This document shows positions 1 to 6,045 of a stretch of DNA of 7,071 bases, one piece after another. The position numbers and the translations under genes are program-made. The notes under the pieces were generated by a model. That model ran no database searches and had not been told where the DNA came from. It worked only from the letters and a program-made list of their open reading frames with translations. The stretch lies in assembly GCA_020052975.1 (NCBI GenBank), contig JAGVOC010000190.1:1-7071 (forward strand), read 5' to 3'. This DNA is from Desulfobacterales bacterium (GTDB lineage Bacteria; Desulfobacterota; Desulfobacteria; Desulfobacterales; RPRI01). Every line of letters starts with the position of its first letter. The first letter of the stretch is position 1.

Positions 1-109
1 CTCATTATGCAAGGCACGCGAATCTTGAGGAATGAAGCGTACTAATTGGTACGCTGCAATGACGAAAGATGAAGCGCAACACAGCAGAATGACTTTTTAA
101 GAAGCCGTT
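1..109 (+). repeat. MITE-like interspersed repeat, copy 1 (cut by window edge)
   Basis: Bases 1-76 match the reverse complement of 2074-2149 with only four mismatches (positions 16, 23, 44 and 45). The shared element contains a hairpin (AGCGTAC 36-42, loop 43-48, GTACGCT 49-55) and ends in AGAATGACTTTTTAAGAAGCC, the terminal-repeat sequence of the complete copy with one changed base. The outer end lies before the window. The two copies differ in a short internal stretch near 77-85. No coding potential is seen. A nonautonomous element, or a structured repeat used near operon ends, is the likely nature. Confidence 0.8.
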
Positions 110-180
110 AAGGTTAAGTACCTCTAATTTGGAGAAATGTCAACCCTCACCCGGAATATAGGCGAAATCAATACTATTTT

Positions 181-209
181 TTTCGGAAAATTGGAAGTTT
201 AATTATAAT
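181..209 (+). promoter_or_regulatory. possible lepA promoter
   Basis: A perfect TATAAT lies at 204-209, about 25 bases before the lepA ATG. The hexamer 17 bases upstream (TTTCGG, 181-186) is a poor -35 element, so the call rests on the -10 box and its position. The leader would be only about 18 bases and has no clear Shine-Dalgarno sequence. Bases 110-180 show nothing else recognisable. Confidence 0.35.
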
Positions 210-233
210 TATCTGTCAATAAAGTTTTGAATA

Positions 234-2030
234 ATGAATAATATCAGAAATTTCAGTATAATAGCACATATTGATCACGGCAAATCGACTCTTTCAGACC
301 GTCTGATCCAGGCTACCGGGATTGTTTCGGACAGGGATTTTAAGGATCAGATTTTAGATAACATGGAAATCGAACGGGAAAGAGGCATTACAATCAAAAG
401 CCAGACAGTTTGCCTTCCTTATACAGCAAAGGATGGCAAGCAATATTTTTTAAATCTGATCGATACCCCGGGACATGTTGATTTCTCATATGAAGTCTCA
501 AGGGCTCTCGCATCATGCGAAGGAGCACTTCTGATTATTGACGCAAGCCAGGGCGTTGAAGCCCAAACCCTTGCAAATCTTTACCTTGCTATGGAGCATA
601 ATCTTGTAATCATACCGGTAATCAACAAGATAGACCTCCCTTCGGCCGACATTGAAAGGGTAAAGCTGCAGATCGAAGAAGACCTGGGGCTTGACCCTTC
701 AACCGCCTTACTTGTATCCGCGAAGGAGGGGATAGGAATTGATACCGTGCTTGAAAGCATAGTCAAAATTCTACCCGCCCCTTCAGGTGATCCTGATGCT
801 CCCTTTAAAGCCTTGATTTTTGATTCCCATTATGATGCCTTCCGCGGCACCGTTGTTTATTTCAGGGTCTTTGAAGGAAGTATCCGGCCTGGAGATGTCA
901 TAACTTTCATGTCCAATATGATTTCACACAAGTCTGAAGAGATTGGAATATTTCAGCTTAAACGCATTCCGAAAAAAGAAATATCGGCCGGCGAGGTCGG
1001 ATATGTTATTGCGGGAATAAAGTCCGTTACCGACACCAGGTGCGGCGATACCATAACTTTAAAAAACCGTCCGGCAGACAAATCACTCCCCGGATTTAAA
1101 GAAGCAAAGCCGGTTGTCTTTTCGTCCATATATCCTGTTGCAGCCGATGAATATCAGGAACTGGCAATAGCCATCGAGAAACTCAAATTAAATGATGCCT
1201 CCCTGATTTACGAAAAAGACATGTCTGTTGCCTTAGGGTTTGGTTTCAGGTGCGGTTTTCTCGGACTTCTTCATCTTGAGGTTGTGCAGGAGCGTCTTGA
1301 GCGCGAATTCGATCTTTCCCTGATCCTGACAGCACCATCTGTTCAGTATGTCCTTATAATGAACGACGGCACCGAAATGATAATTGACAATCCGGCCCTT
1401 TATCCGGATCCGACCAGAATCGGACGCACAAAAGAGCCCTATATTCGCGCCGCTGTTATAGTACCGGACAGATACATGGGCGCCGTTATGAAGCTCTGCC
1501 TTGACAGGCGCGGAATCAATAAGAATTACCAATACCTGACAAGCAACCGCCTTGAGATGATATTCGAACTTCCTCTCGCCGAAGTAATTTTCGACTTCCA
1601 CGACAAGCTCAAGTCAATTACTCAGGGGTACGGATCTTTCGACTATGAAATAATCGATTTCAGAGACACCGACCTTGTTAAAATGGATATTCTGATTAAC
1701 GGCGAACGTGTAGATGCTCTGTCCCAGTTAGTTCACAGCGAAAGGGCCGTTGAACGGGCAAGAATGGCTTGTGAAAAGCTTCGTGAAGAGATTCCAAGGC
1801 AGATGTTTAAAATTGCTATCCAGGGAGCAATCGGGGCAAAGATAATTGCCAGATCCACCGTTTCCGCTTTCAGAAAAGATGTTACTGCAAAATGCTATGG
1901 AGGCGACATCACCAGAAAACGCAAGCTCCTCGAAAAGCAGAAAAAAGGGAAAAAACGGATGAAGATGGTTGGGAAAGTCATGATTCCGCAATCGGCGTTC
2001 CTTTCGGTTTTAAAGACGGACTCTGACTGA
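234..2030 (+). CDS. lepA: elongation factor 4 (LepA), ribosomal back-translocating GTPase
   Basis: This 598-residue translational GTPase of the EF-G family acts on the ribosome, where EF4 is known to remodel or back-translocate stalled elongating or initiating complexes. The GTPase motifs are all visible: G1 AHIDHGKST (11-19), G2 RGIT (50-53), G3 DTPGH (77-81), G4 NKID (131-134) and G5 SAK (162-164). EF-G-like domains follow, then the LepA-specific C-terminal domain with its basic stretch KQKKGKKRMK and an ending close to the usual IPQ-AF-VLK. Length is normal for the family, so the gene looks complete. The ATG at 234 gives the canonical MNNIRNFSIIAHIDHGK start, although no strong ribosome binding site precedes it. 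It stands alone between two inverted copies of a small repeat. Confidence 0.97.
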   Translation: MNNIRNFSIIAHIDHGKSTLSDRLIQATGIVSDRDFKDQILDNMEIERERGITIKSQTVCLPYTAKDGKQYFLNLIDTPGHVDFSYEVSRALASCEGALLIIDASQGVEAQTLANLYLAMEHNLVIIPVINKIDLPSADIERVKLQIEEDLGLDPSTALLVSAKEGIGIDTVLESIVKILPAPSGDPDAPFKALIFDSHYDAFRGTVVYFRVFEGSIRPGDVITFMSNMISHKSEEIGIFQLKRIPKKEISAGEVGYVIAGIKSVTDTRCGDTITLKNRPADKSLPGFKEAKPVVFSSIYPVAADEYQELAIAIEKLKLNDASLIYEKDMSVALGFGFRCGFLGLLHLEVVQERLEREFDLSLILTAPSVQYVLIMNDGTEMIIDNPALYPDPTRIGRTKEPYIRAAVIVPDRYMGAVMKLCLDRRGINKNYQYLTSNRLEMIFELPLAEVIFDFHDKLKSITQGYGSFDYEIIDFRDTDLVKMDILINGERVDALSQLVHSERAVERARMACEKLREEIPRQMFKIAIQGAIGAKIIARSTVSAFRKDVTAKCYGGDITRKRKLLEKQKKGKKRMKMVGKVMIPQSAFLSVLKTDSD

Positions 2031-2034
2031 CCTT

Positions 2035-2191
2035 GACGGCTTCGTAAAAAGTCATTCTGTCCGCCGCGGCGGACGCTTCATCTTTCGTCATTGCAGCGTA
2101 CCAAAAAGTACGCTTCATTCCTCAAGCTTCGCGCGCCTTGCATAATGAGCTTTTTACTTTGCTGTCAGAATTTTGACTTTTTACGAACATC
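2035..2191 (-). repeat. MITE-like interspersed repeat, copy 2 (complete)
   Basis: This is a second copy of the element at 1-109, in opposite orientation, starting five bases after the lepA stop. Its ends are imperfect inverted repeats: GGCTTCGTAAAAAGTCATTCTG on the left (2038-2059) and, read in reverse, GATGTTCGTAAAAAGTCA plus ATTCTG on the right (about 2165-2191). Inside are a 16-bp perfect GC palindrome (2059-2074) and the conserved hairpin AGCGTAC (2095-2101) / GTACGCT (2108-2114). No open frame is convincing. It separates lepA from leuC and could end the lepA transcript by structure, although neither hairpin is followed by a T-tract. Confidence 0.8.
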
Positions 2192-2244
2192 CTGCTTCTG
2201 ATTTTTGAAAAAAGGCATAACCTTATTTTAATAACGGAGAATTG

Positions 2245-3534
2245 ATGGGTAAAACCATAGCTGAAAAAATTTTTGAATCGCATATCGTAGATAATCCGTG
2301 TGATGATATTTACGTTATCCGGCTTGACGCGGTTTTCTGCCATGAAATTACAACTCCTATCGCAATAAATGACCTTGTAGCCCGGGACAAAGACCGTGTT
2401 TTTGACACATCTAAGGTTAAGGCCGTGATCGATCATGTTACTCCCGCCAAGGACTCCAAAACCGCCGAACAGGGCAAAATATTAAGAGATTGGGCGAGGC
2501 GCCATAAGATAAGGGATTTTTTTGATATAGGCAGAAACGGTGTATGTCATGCAATCTTTCCGGAAAAAGGCTTCGTAAGACCGGGTTTTACCATAATCAT
2601 GGGTGATTCCCACACCTGTACGCATGGAGCTTTCGGAGCTTTTGCCGCAGGAGTTGGAACAACAGACCTTGAAGTAGGTATCTTGAAAGGCGTATGCGCG
2701 TTTCATTATCCAAAAACAATAAAAATAAATGTAACCGGCAAAATTCCTGCCGGAGTATATGCAAAGGATATCATTCTTTCTGTCATAGGCCGCATCGGAG
2801 TAAATGGAGCGACCAATAATGTCATGGAATTCGCCGGCCCTGTGGTGGATGCGCTGAACATGGACGCCAGGATGACATTGTGCAACATGGCTGTGGAAGC
2901 AGGAGCTACATGCGGAATCTGCTGTCCCGACATGACTACAGTTGAATATTTATGGGAATATATTAAAGACGAATACAAAACAAAGGAAGCAGCTCTTGAT
3001 GCATTTAAAAAATTCTGCCCCGATCCTGATGCAGGCTATGAAAAGATCATAGACCACGATGTTTCAAAACTCGAACCTATGGTTACTTTCGGATACAGGC
3101 CTGATAATGTGAAGCCTGCCAGAGAGATGGAAGGAACAAAAATAGACCAGGTATATATAGGCTCATGCACAAACGGCAGAATAGATGATTTAAGGGCTGC
3201 CGCAGAAATTTTAAAGGGAAATACAATAAGCGATTCAATACGGGGGATCATTTCTCCGGCCACTCCGAAAATCTACCGTCAGGCCCTTGATGAAGGAATA
3301 ATAAGTATTTTCCTTGAAGCCGGATTTTGCGTCACAAATCCGACCTGCGGCGCCTGCCTCGGTATGAGTAACGGGGTTCTTGCCGAAGGAGAAGCCTGCG
3401 CATCGACAACAAACAGGAACTTCAGCGGGAGAATGGGGAAGGGCGGAATGGTATACCTCATGAGCCCGGCAACTGCAGCGGCAACAGCCCTGGCAGGTTA
3501 CATAACCAATTCAATATTATACACCGGCAGATAA
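2245..3534 (+). CDS. leuC: 3-isopropylmalate dehydratase large subunit
   Basis: This aconitase-superfamily large subunit isomerises 2-isopropylmalate to 3-isopropylmalate in cytoplasmic leucine biosynthesis, together with LeuD. It has 429 residues from the ATG at 2245, which follows GGAG at 2236-2239 by five bases. A TTG at 2242 would crowd that site. The [4Fe-4S] ligands are Cys308 (in SCTNG) and Cys368/Cys371 (in CGAC), the usual C-60-C-3-C spacing. Other family signatures are MGDSHTCTHGAFGAFAAGVGT and the final GKGGMVYLMSPATAAATA. The length fits the shorter archaeal/homoaconitase-like branch rather than the enterobacterial one of about 466 residues. Homoaconitase or dimethylmaleate hydratase is therefore a formal alternative, but the adjacent leuD and lack of other pathway genes favour LeuC. 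Confidence 0.92.
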   Translation: MGKTIAEKIFESHIVDNPCDDIYVIRLDAVFCHEITTPIAINDLVARDKDRVFDTSKVKAVIDHVTPAKDSKTAEQGKILRDWARRHKIRDFFDIGRNGVCHAIFPEKGFVRPGFTIIMGDSHTCTHGAFGAFAAGVGTTDLEVGILKGVCAFHYPKTIKINVTGKIPAGVYAKDIILSVIGRIGVNGATNNVMEFAGPVVDALNMDARMTLCNMAVEAGATCGICCPDMTTVEYLWEYIKDEYKTKEAALDAFKKFCPDPDAGYEKIIDHDVSKLEPMVTFGYRPDNVKPAREMEGTKIDQVYIGSCTNGRIDDLRAAAEILKGNTISDSIRGIISPATPKIYRQALDEGIISIFLEAGFCVTNPTCGACLGMSNGVLAEGEACASTTNRNFSGRMGKGGMVYLMSPATAAATALAGYITNSILYTGR

Positions 3535-3539
3535 TCTTT

Positions 3540-4064
3540 ATGAAAAATTTCAGCGGAAAAGTGCTTTTCCTTGACAGAGCGGATATTAATACGGATGAAA
3601 TAATTCCTGCTAAATATCTCGCTGAAAATACAAGGCAGGCTTTAAAGCCCTATCTTTTTGAAGACATGAACCTTGAAGGTTTCAATAATAAGAAAGATAT
3701 TCAGGGAAAGAGTATCATCATAACCCGGGAAAATTTCGGATGCGGATCATCGAGGGAACATGCCCCATGGGCTCTTCAGGAAAACGGTATCAATCTCGTC
3801 ATTGCTCCAAGCTTTGCCAGAATTTTTAAAAGAAACATGTTTAACTGCGGTATGATGGCAGTTGAGCTTCCAACTGAAATAATTGACCACATTTTTTACG
3901 TTTTCTCAAAACAGGAAACTCGGCTCGAAACTCTTTTTGGTGACAGCGCTTTCATATTAAATGGCGGCAGCATGAATGAATTAATAAAGTTCGCAATTTC
4001 CGACTTTGACAGGGCTTTGGTCATGGCTGGAGGGTGGGTGGAATACGCAGATTCCAGATACTGA
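3540..4064 (+). CDS. leuD: 3-isopropylmalate dehydratase small subunit
   Basis: This 174-residue aconitase swivel-domain protein is the partner of the large subunit immediately upstream. It has the phosphate-binding signature NFGCGSSREHAPWAL (65-79) and SFARIFKRN (91-99), followed by NCGMM. The N-terminus (DRADINTDEIIPAKYL) is typical of the short archaeal-type small subunits of about 160-175 residues. Only five bases separate it from the leuC stop, with no strong ribosome binding site, so translational coupling in a leuCD operon is likely. The loop after KYL (AENTRQ), which tunes substrate choice in this family, was not assignable to a specific substrate by eye. The gene ends cleanly and no other leucine gene follows, so leuB and leuA must be elsewhere. 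Confidence 0.92.
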   Translation: MKNFSGKVLFLDRADINTDEIIPAKYLAENTRQALKPYLFEDMNLEGFNNKKDIQGKSIIITRENFGCGSSREHAPWALQENGINLVIAPSFARIFKRNMFNCGMMAVELPTEIIDHIFYVFSKQETRLETLFGDSAFILNGGSMNELIKFAISDFDRALVMAGGWVEYADSRY

Positions 4065-4069
4065 CGACA

Positions 4070-4171
4070 TCGCCTGTTGCGCCCGGATATACATTTTTTC
4101 AGGATATTCTCATCAATTATGATTGCAATTTTTGATGCAGCAGTTTTTATCTCAGCCGGTAGGACTTTATA
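4070..4171 (-). pseudogene. possible remnant of a ribbon-helix-helix antitoxin
   Basis: On the minus strand an open frame starts after a stop at 4174-4172 and reads SKIAIIIDENILKK at 4135-4094. This resembles the N-terminal beta strand and first helix of CopG/ParD-like antitoxins. No start codon is visible, and the frame then runs into sequence antisense to leuD without the rest of the fold. If real, it is a broken end of a gene whose remainder was lost. A chance open frame is a serious alternative. Confidence 0.22.
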
Positions 4172-4223
4172 TCATACCGTTGCATTTCCCAATAGGGATT
4201 GTTTTAAGGTTAATGGTTGAAGT

Positions 4224-4253
4224 AACCGGCGCCGGATTTTTTGGCGTCTGGTT
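4224..4253. other. intergenic hairpin of unknown role
   Basis: AACC (4224-4227) plus GGCGCC (4228-4233) can pair with GGCGTC (4243-4248) plus GGTT (4250-4253), with one G-T pair, one bulged T at 4249 and a nine-base loop. It lies between leuD and vapB. No T-tract follows on either strand, so it is not a standard terminator. The rest of the 4065-4290 gap holds no other recognised feature. Confidence 0.4.
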
Positions 4254-4292
4254 AACTGAATGGTTCTACTCGTACGTCAGCCTTTCCATTTC

Positions 4293-4321
4293 TTGACATT
4301 CCGCACCTAATAATATATATC
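4293..4321 (+). promoter_or_regulatory. vapBC promoter
   Basis: A perfect TTGACA (4293-4298) is followed after 17 bases by TATATC (4316-4321), within an AT-rich TAATATATATCAT run that offers alternative -10 registers. Transcription from about 4328 would leave a leader of about 27 bases carrying a good ribosome binding site. VapB-type antitoxins usually repress their own promoter, and the AT-rich -10 region would be the natural operator, but I see no clear palindrome. Confidence 0.55.
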
Positions 4322-4354
4322 ATGGTATCTATCAATAACAATCGGAGGTGTGTC

Positions 4355-4582
4355 ATGCAAACTGCAAAAATATTCATTAATGGGCGAAGCCAGGCTATAA
4401 GATTGCCAAAGGATTTCAGATTCTCCGGGAATGATGTTTTTATTAAAAAAATCGGCAAGATGGTTGTTCTTTTGCCGAAAGATGATCCCTGGTCACCATT
4501 AGTCAATTGCCTTGACCAGTTTACCGATGACTTTATGGATAGCAGAGATCAACCTGATCAGGATTCCCGGGAAAAATTCTAA
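4355..4582 (+). CDS. vapB: VapB-type antitoxin, AbrB/SpoVT fold
   Basis: A 75-residue antitoxin that should neutralise the VapC RNase encoded directly downstream and autorepress the operon. Residues 1-45 form the swapped-hairpin AbrB-like DNA-binding domain: TAKIFINGRSQAIRLPKDF followed by GNDVFIKKIGKMVVLLPK. The remaining tail is acidic and probably disordered (DDFMDSRDQPDQDSREKF), as expected for the toxin-wrapping part. The start is set by GGAGG at 4344-4348, six bases before the ATG at 4355. An in-frame ATG at 4322 lacks such a site and would lie in the promoter. The stop codon shares one base with the vapC start (TAATG), so translation is coupled. Confidence 0.9.
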   Translation: MQTAKIFINGRSQAIRLPKDFRFSGNDVFIKKIGKMVVLLPKDDPWSPLVNCLDQFTDDFMDSRDQPDQDSREKF

Positions 4583-4983
4583 TGGAATTCATGCTCGATA
4601 CGAGCACTTGCATTTATATTATTAAACGAAAACCACCCAATGTAATAGAACGTTTTAAGCAGACTGAGATTTTCCAAATCGGCATCTCGTCGATCACACT
4701 GAGTGAGCTTTTATATGGTGTTTCAAAAAGTTCAAAGCCCGAACAGAATCAAATGGCTTTGACGCAGTTTATTGCACCACTGGAAATATTACCCTATGGT
4801 GATGAAGCCGCTCAACATTATGGCGACCTTAGAGCCTATTTAGAAAAACTGGGTACGCCTATTGGTTCTCTTGATATGCTGATCGCCGCCCACGCACTTT
4901 CGATCGCCTGCACTCTGGTCACCAACAATGAAAAAGAGTTTATTCGGATACCGCATTTAAAGATCGATAATTGGGTAAAATAG
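4582..4983 (+). CDS. vapC: VapC toxin, PIN-domain ribonuclease
   Basis: A 133-residue PIN-domain endoribonuclease; VapC toxins cut tRNA or rRNA in a Mg2+-dependent way when freed from VapB. The acidic active site appears complete: Asp6 (LDTSTCIYI), Glu42 (TLSELLYGV), Asp98 (GSLDMLIAAHA) and the NNEKEF region (115-120), where PIN domains of this branch usually carry the last residues. The length is normal and no frame defect is seen, so the toxin should be active. The start overlaps the vapB stop by one base and has no separate ribosome binding site. Downstream (4984 on) there is no obvious terminator. Confidence 0.94.
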   Translation: MEFMLDTSTCIYIIKRKPPNVIERFKQTEIFQIGISSITLSELLYGVSKSSKPEQNQMALTQFIAPLEILPYGDEAAQHYGDLRAYLEKLGTPIGSLDMLIAAHALSIACTLVTNNEKEFIRIPHLKIDNWVK

Positions 4984-5367
4984 CCTTCCGCTTTTTTCGT
5001 CATCGCATCCTATCGAACCCCGAAACTTTCACGAAGCCAAATAACTTTCGATTTAACGGGCGGGTAGCAGGCACTTACCAGCACGAAAGTCTGCTGCTCC
5101 GCTTCTGGGTCGGACCAAGCTAACTATTTGATTTTTAAAATTTAACGTTCCAAAAGCAGGTGTTTTCTTGCCCTATATCACGCTTTTTGACCCCAAAATG
5201 GGCTTTATAAGAAATGTCCCGCACCGTCAATTAATTGAATAAAGCTCTTTTTACCCTTAAAAAGTTCGATATAGCCACTAAATAAGGGTGTATTTGCAGT
5301 ATAATTTATATAATATCAACAAGTTCTCATGGCCCGACCCTATCTCCCAGTCACGGTTCATGCCGAG
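4984..5367. other. gene-free stretch between vapC and hicA, with unexplained structure
   Basis: About 380 bases without a convincing gene. Visible items are an inverted pair ACTTTCG (5044-5050) / CGAAAGT (5084-5090), an AGCAG/CTGCT pair inside and just beyond it, and two copies of ATTTAAC (near 5051 and 5140). At 5159-5236 a short run on the plus strand would encode an uninitiated peptide with FDPKMGFIRNVPH. The reverse strand across the same interval is also partly open. Codon-like quality on both strands suggests a decayed mobile element or an interspersed repeat, not a working gene. The segment 5240-5367 is AT-rich and featureless except for its last bases. Confidence 0.5.
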
Positions 5368-5374
5368 GTTATCC
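5368..5374. other. candidate integron R-box half-site flanking hicAB (outer)
   Basis: GTTATCC here is the exact reverse complement of GGATAAC at 6046-6052 on the other side of hicAB. In an integron array the first bases of a cassette complement the R box at its own other end, so this pair would delimit a hicAB cassette. The sequence on the outer side (5311-5367) offers only a weak stem (CTC-GGC pairing with GCC-GAG, two bulged bases), so a full attC is not demonstrated. Confidence 0.35.
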
Positions 5375-5382
5375 GATTACGG

Positions 5383-5411
5383 TTGACAAAATATAATATA
5401 GTGTGTATTAA
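5383..5411 (+). promoter_or_regulatory. hicAB promoter
   Basis: A perfect TTGACA (5383-5388), a 17-base spacer and TATTAA (5406-5411). The predicted start is near 5418-5419, directly at the hicA ATG (5420), so the transcript is probably leaderless or nearly so. The -10 box lies in the middle of the operator palindrome at 5398-5421, which implies repression by occlusion. The promoter begins nine bases after the GTTATCC half-site. Confidence 0.65.
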
Positions 5412-5421
5412 TACACACTAT
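5398..5421. promoter_or_regulatory. hicAB operator, 24-bp perfect palindrome
   Basis: The half-site ATAGTGTGTATT (5398-5409) is followed without a gap by its exact reverse complement (5410-5421). The site covers the -10 element, the predicted transcription start and the first two bases of the hicA ATG. HicB carries a ribbon-helix-helix DNA-binding domain and its family is known to autorepress, so HicB is the natural ligand. Confidence 0.75.
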
Positions 5422-5607
5422 GTATAGCCGCCAAATAATCAAAATACTCAAACAAAATGGGTGGTATGAAATAGCCAAAGTCGGCTCTCACACCCAATTC
5501 CGGCATCCGGAGCGCAAAGGACGAGTCACTGTTCCACATCCCCCAAAGACATACCAATTGGCACATTAAAAAGTATCGAGCGCCAGTCAGGTATTAAATT
5601 CAGATGA
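5420..5607 (+). pseudogene. hicA: HicA mRNA-interferase toxin, reading frame broken by -1 shift
   Basis: HicA is a small double-stranded-RNA-binding-fold ribonuclease that cuts mRNA. Frame one (5420-5569, 49 codons) gives MYSRQIIKILKQNGW, then VGSHTQFRHP with the catalytic-type His24, then GRVTVPHPP, and ends in unrelated TYQLAH. The expected HicA C-terminus, KDIPIGTLKSIERQSGIKFR, is present in the -1 frame from 5545 to a stop at 5605-5607. The break is at a run of five C followed by AAAG (5540-5548). One extra C would restore a normal 62-residue protein. The zero-frame codons there are CCC CCA AAG, a C-CCA-AAG slippery heptamer, so programmed -1 frameshifting is a possible alternative to mutation or sequencing error. 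The start at 5420 matches the family N-terminus and leaves almost no leader. Confidence 0.88.
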
Positions 5608-5616
5608 GGTATTACC

Positions 5617-6033
5617 ATGGCAAACTATATCGCTATCGTTCATAAAGAAGCCAAATCAGATTTCGGCGTATCGTTTCCGGATTTTCCTGGATGCATCACC
5701 GCCGGAAAAAATATCGATGAAGCCAAGGATATGGCCCAGGAAGCTCTCACCCTTCACATCCAGGGCATGCTCGAAGACGGTGACCAATTGCCTGTTCCAT
5801 CCAGGCTCGAAGAGATTATGAACGACCCCAATTACGCCAATGCAATCGCCTATTTGGTCGTTTCGGTACCTGATGCCAAACCCCGCACGGTCAGGGTGAA
5901 TGTTATCGTACCTGAAATGACGCTAAAACAGATCGATGCTGCTGCGAAAAAACGCGGTATGTCAAGATCATCATTCTTGGTACATGCAGCACAGAGCGCA
6001 ATTCAGTCTATCCAGTCCGACGCATCTGCCTAA
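5617..6033 (+). CDS. hicB: HicB antitoxin with RNase H-like and ribbon-helix-helix domains
   Basis: A 138-residue antitoxin that should bind HicA and repress hicAB. Residues 1-60 are the partial RNase H-like HicB fold, with the typical DFGVSFPDFPGC and AGKNIDEAKDMAQEAL. Residues 90-125 (RTVRVNVIVPEMTLKQIDAAAKKRGMSRSSFLVHAA) are a ribbon-helix-helix DNA-binding domain, the C-terminal type found in two-domain HicB proteins. The GAGG at 5606-5609 precedes the ATG by seven bases and overlaps the stop of the shifted hicA frame, so translation depends on that short junction. The frame is intact, whereas hicA is not: the antitoxin is retained even if the toxin is dead. It converges on brnA, with 69 bases between the stop codons. 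Confidence 0.94.
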   Translation: MANYIAIVHKEAKSDFGVSFPDFPGCITAGKNIDEAKDMAQEALTLHIQGMLEDGDQLPVPSRLEEIMNDPNYANAIAYLVVSVPDAKPRTVRVNVIVPEMTLKQIDAAAKKRGMSRSSFLVHAAQSAIQSIQSDASA

Positions 6034-6045
6034 ATTTTTCCCGAC

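Noticed and set aside
1233..1601. 122-codon open frame antisense to lepA (and shorter ones at 581-766 and 1728-1991)
   Set aside because: Shadow frames of a strongly conserved gene; no family features and no ribosome binding site.
2173..2233. leuC promoter from TTGACT (2173) or TTGAAA (2205)
   Set aside because: Neither has a convincing -10 box at proper spacing, and the second would start too close to the ribosome binding site.
2482..3461. Several antisense open frames within leuC
   Set aside because: They overlap conserved aconitase-family motifs on the coding strand and show no protein-like features of their own.
4224..4253. Hairpin downstream of leuD as a terminator or attC
   Set aside because: No T-tract follows on either strand, and the R-like TAAC/GTTA ends lack the spacer needed for attC.
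4322..4354. Upstream ATG for vapB adding 11 residues
   Set aside because: It lies next to the -10 region and lacks a ribosome binding site; GGAGG at 4344-4348 supports 4355.
4252..4506. 84-codon open frame antisense to vapB
   Set aside because: vapB with its ribosome binding site and the vapC overlap explains this stretch.
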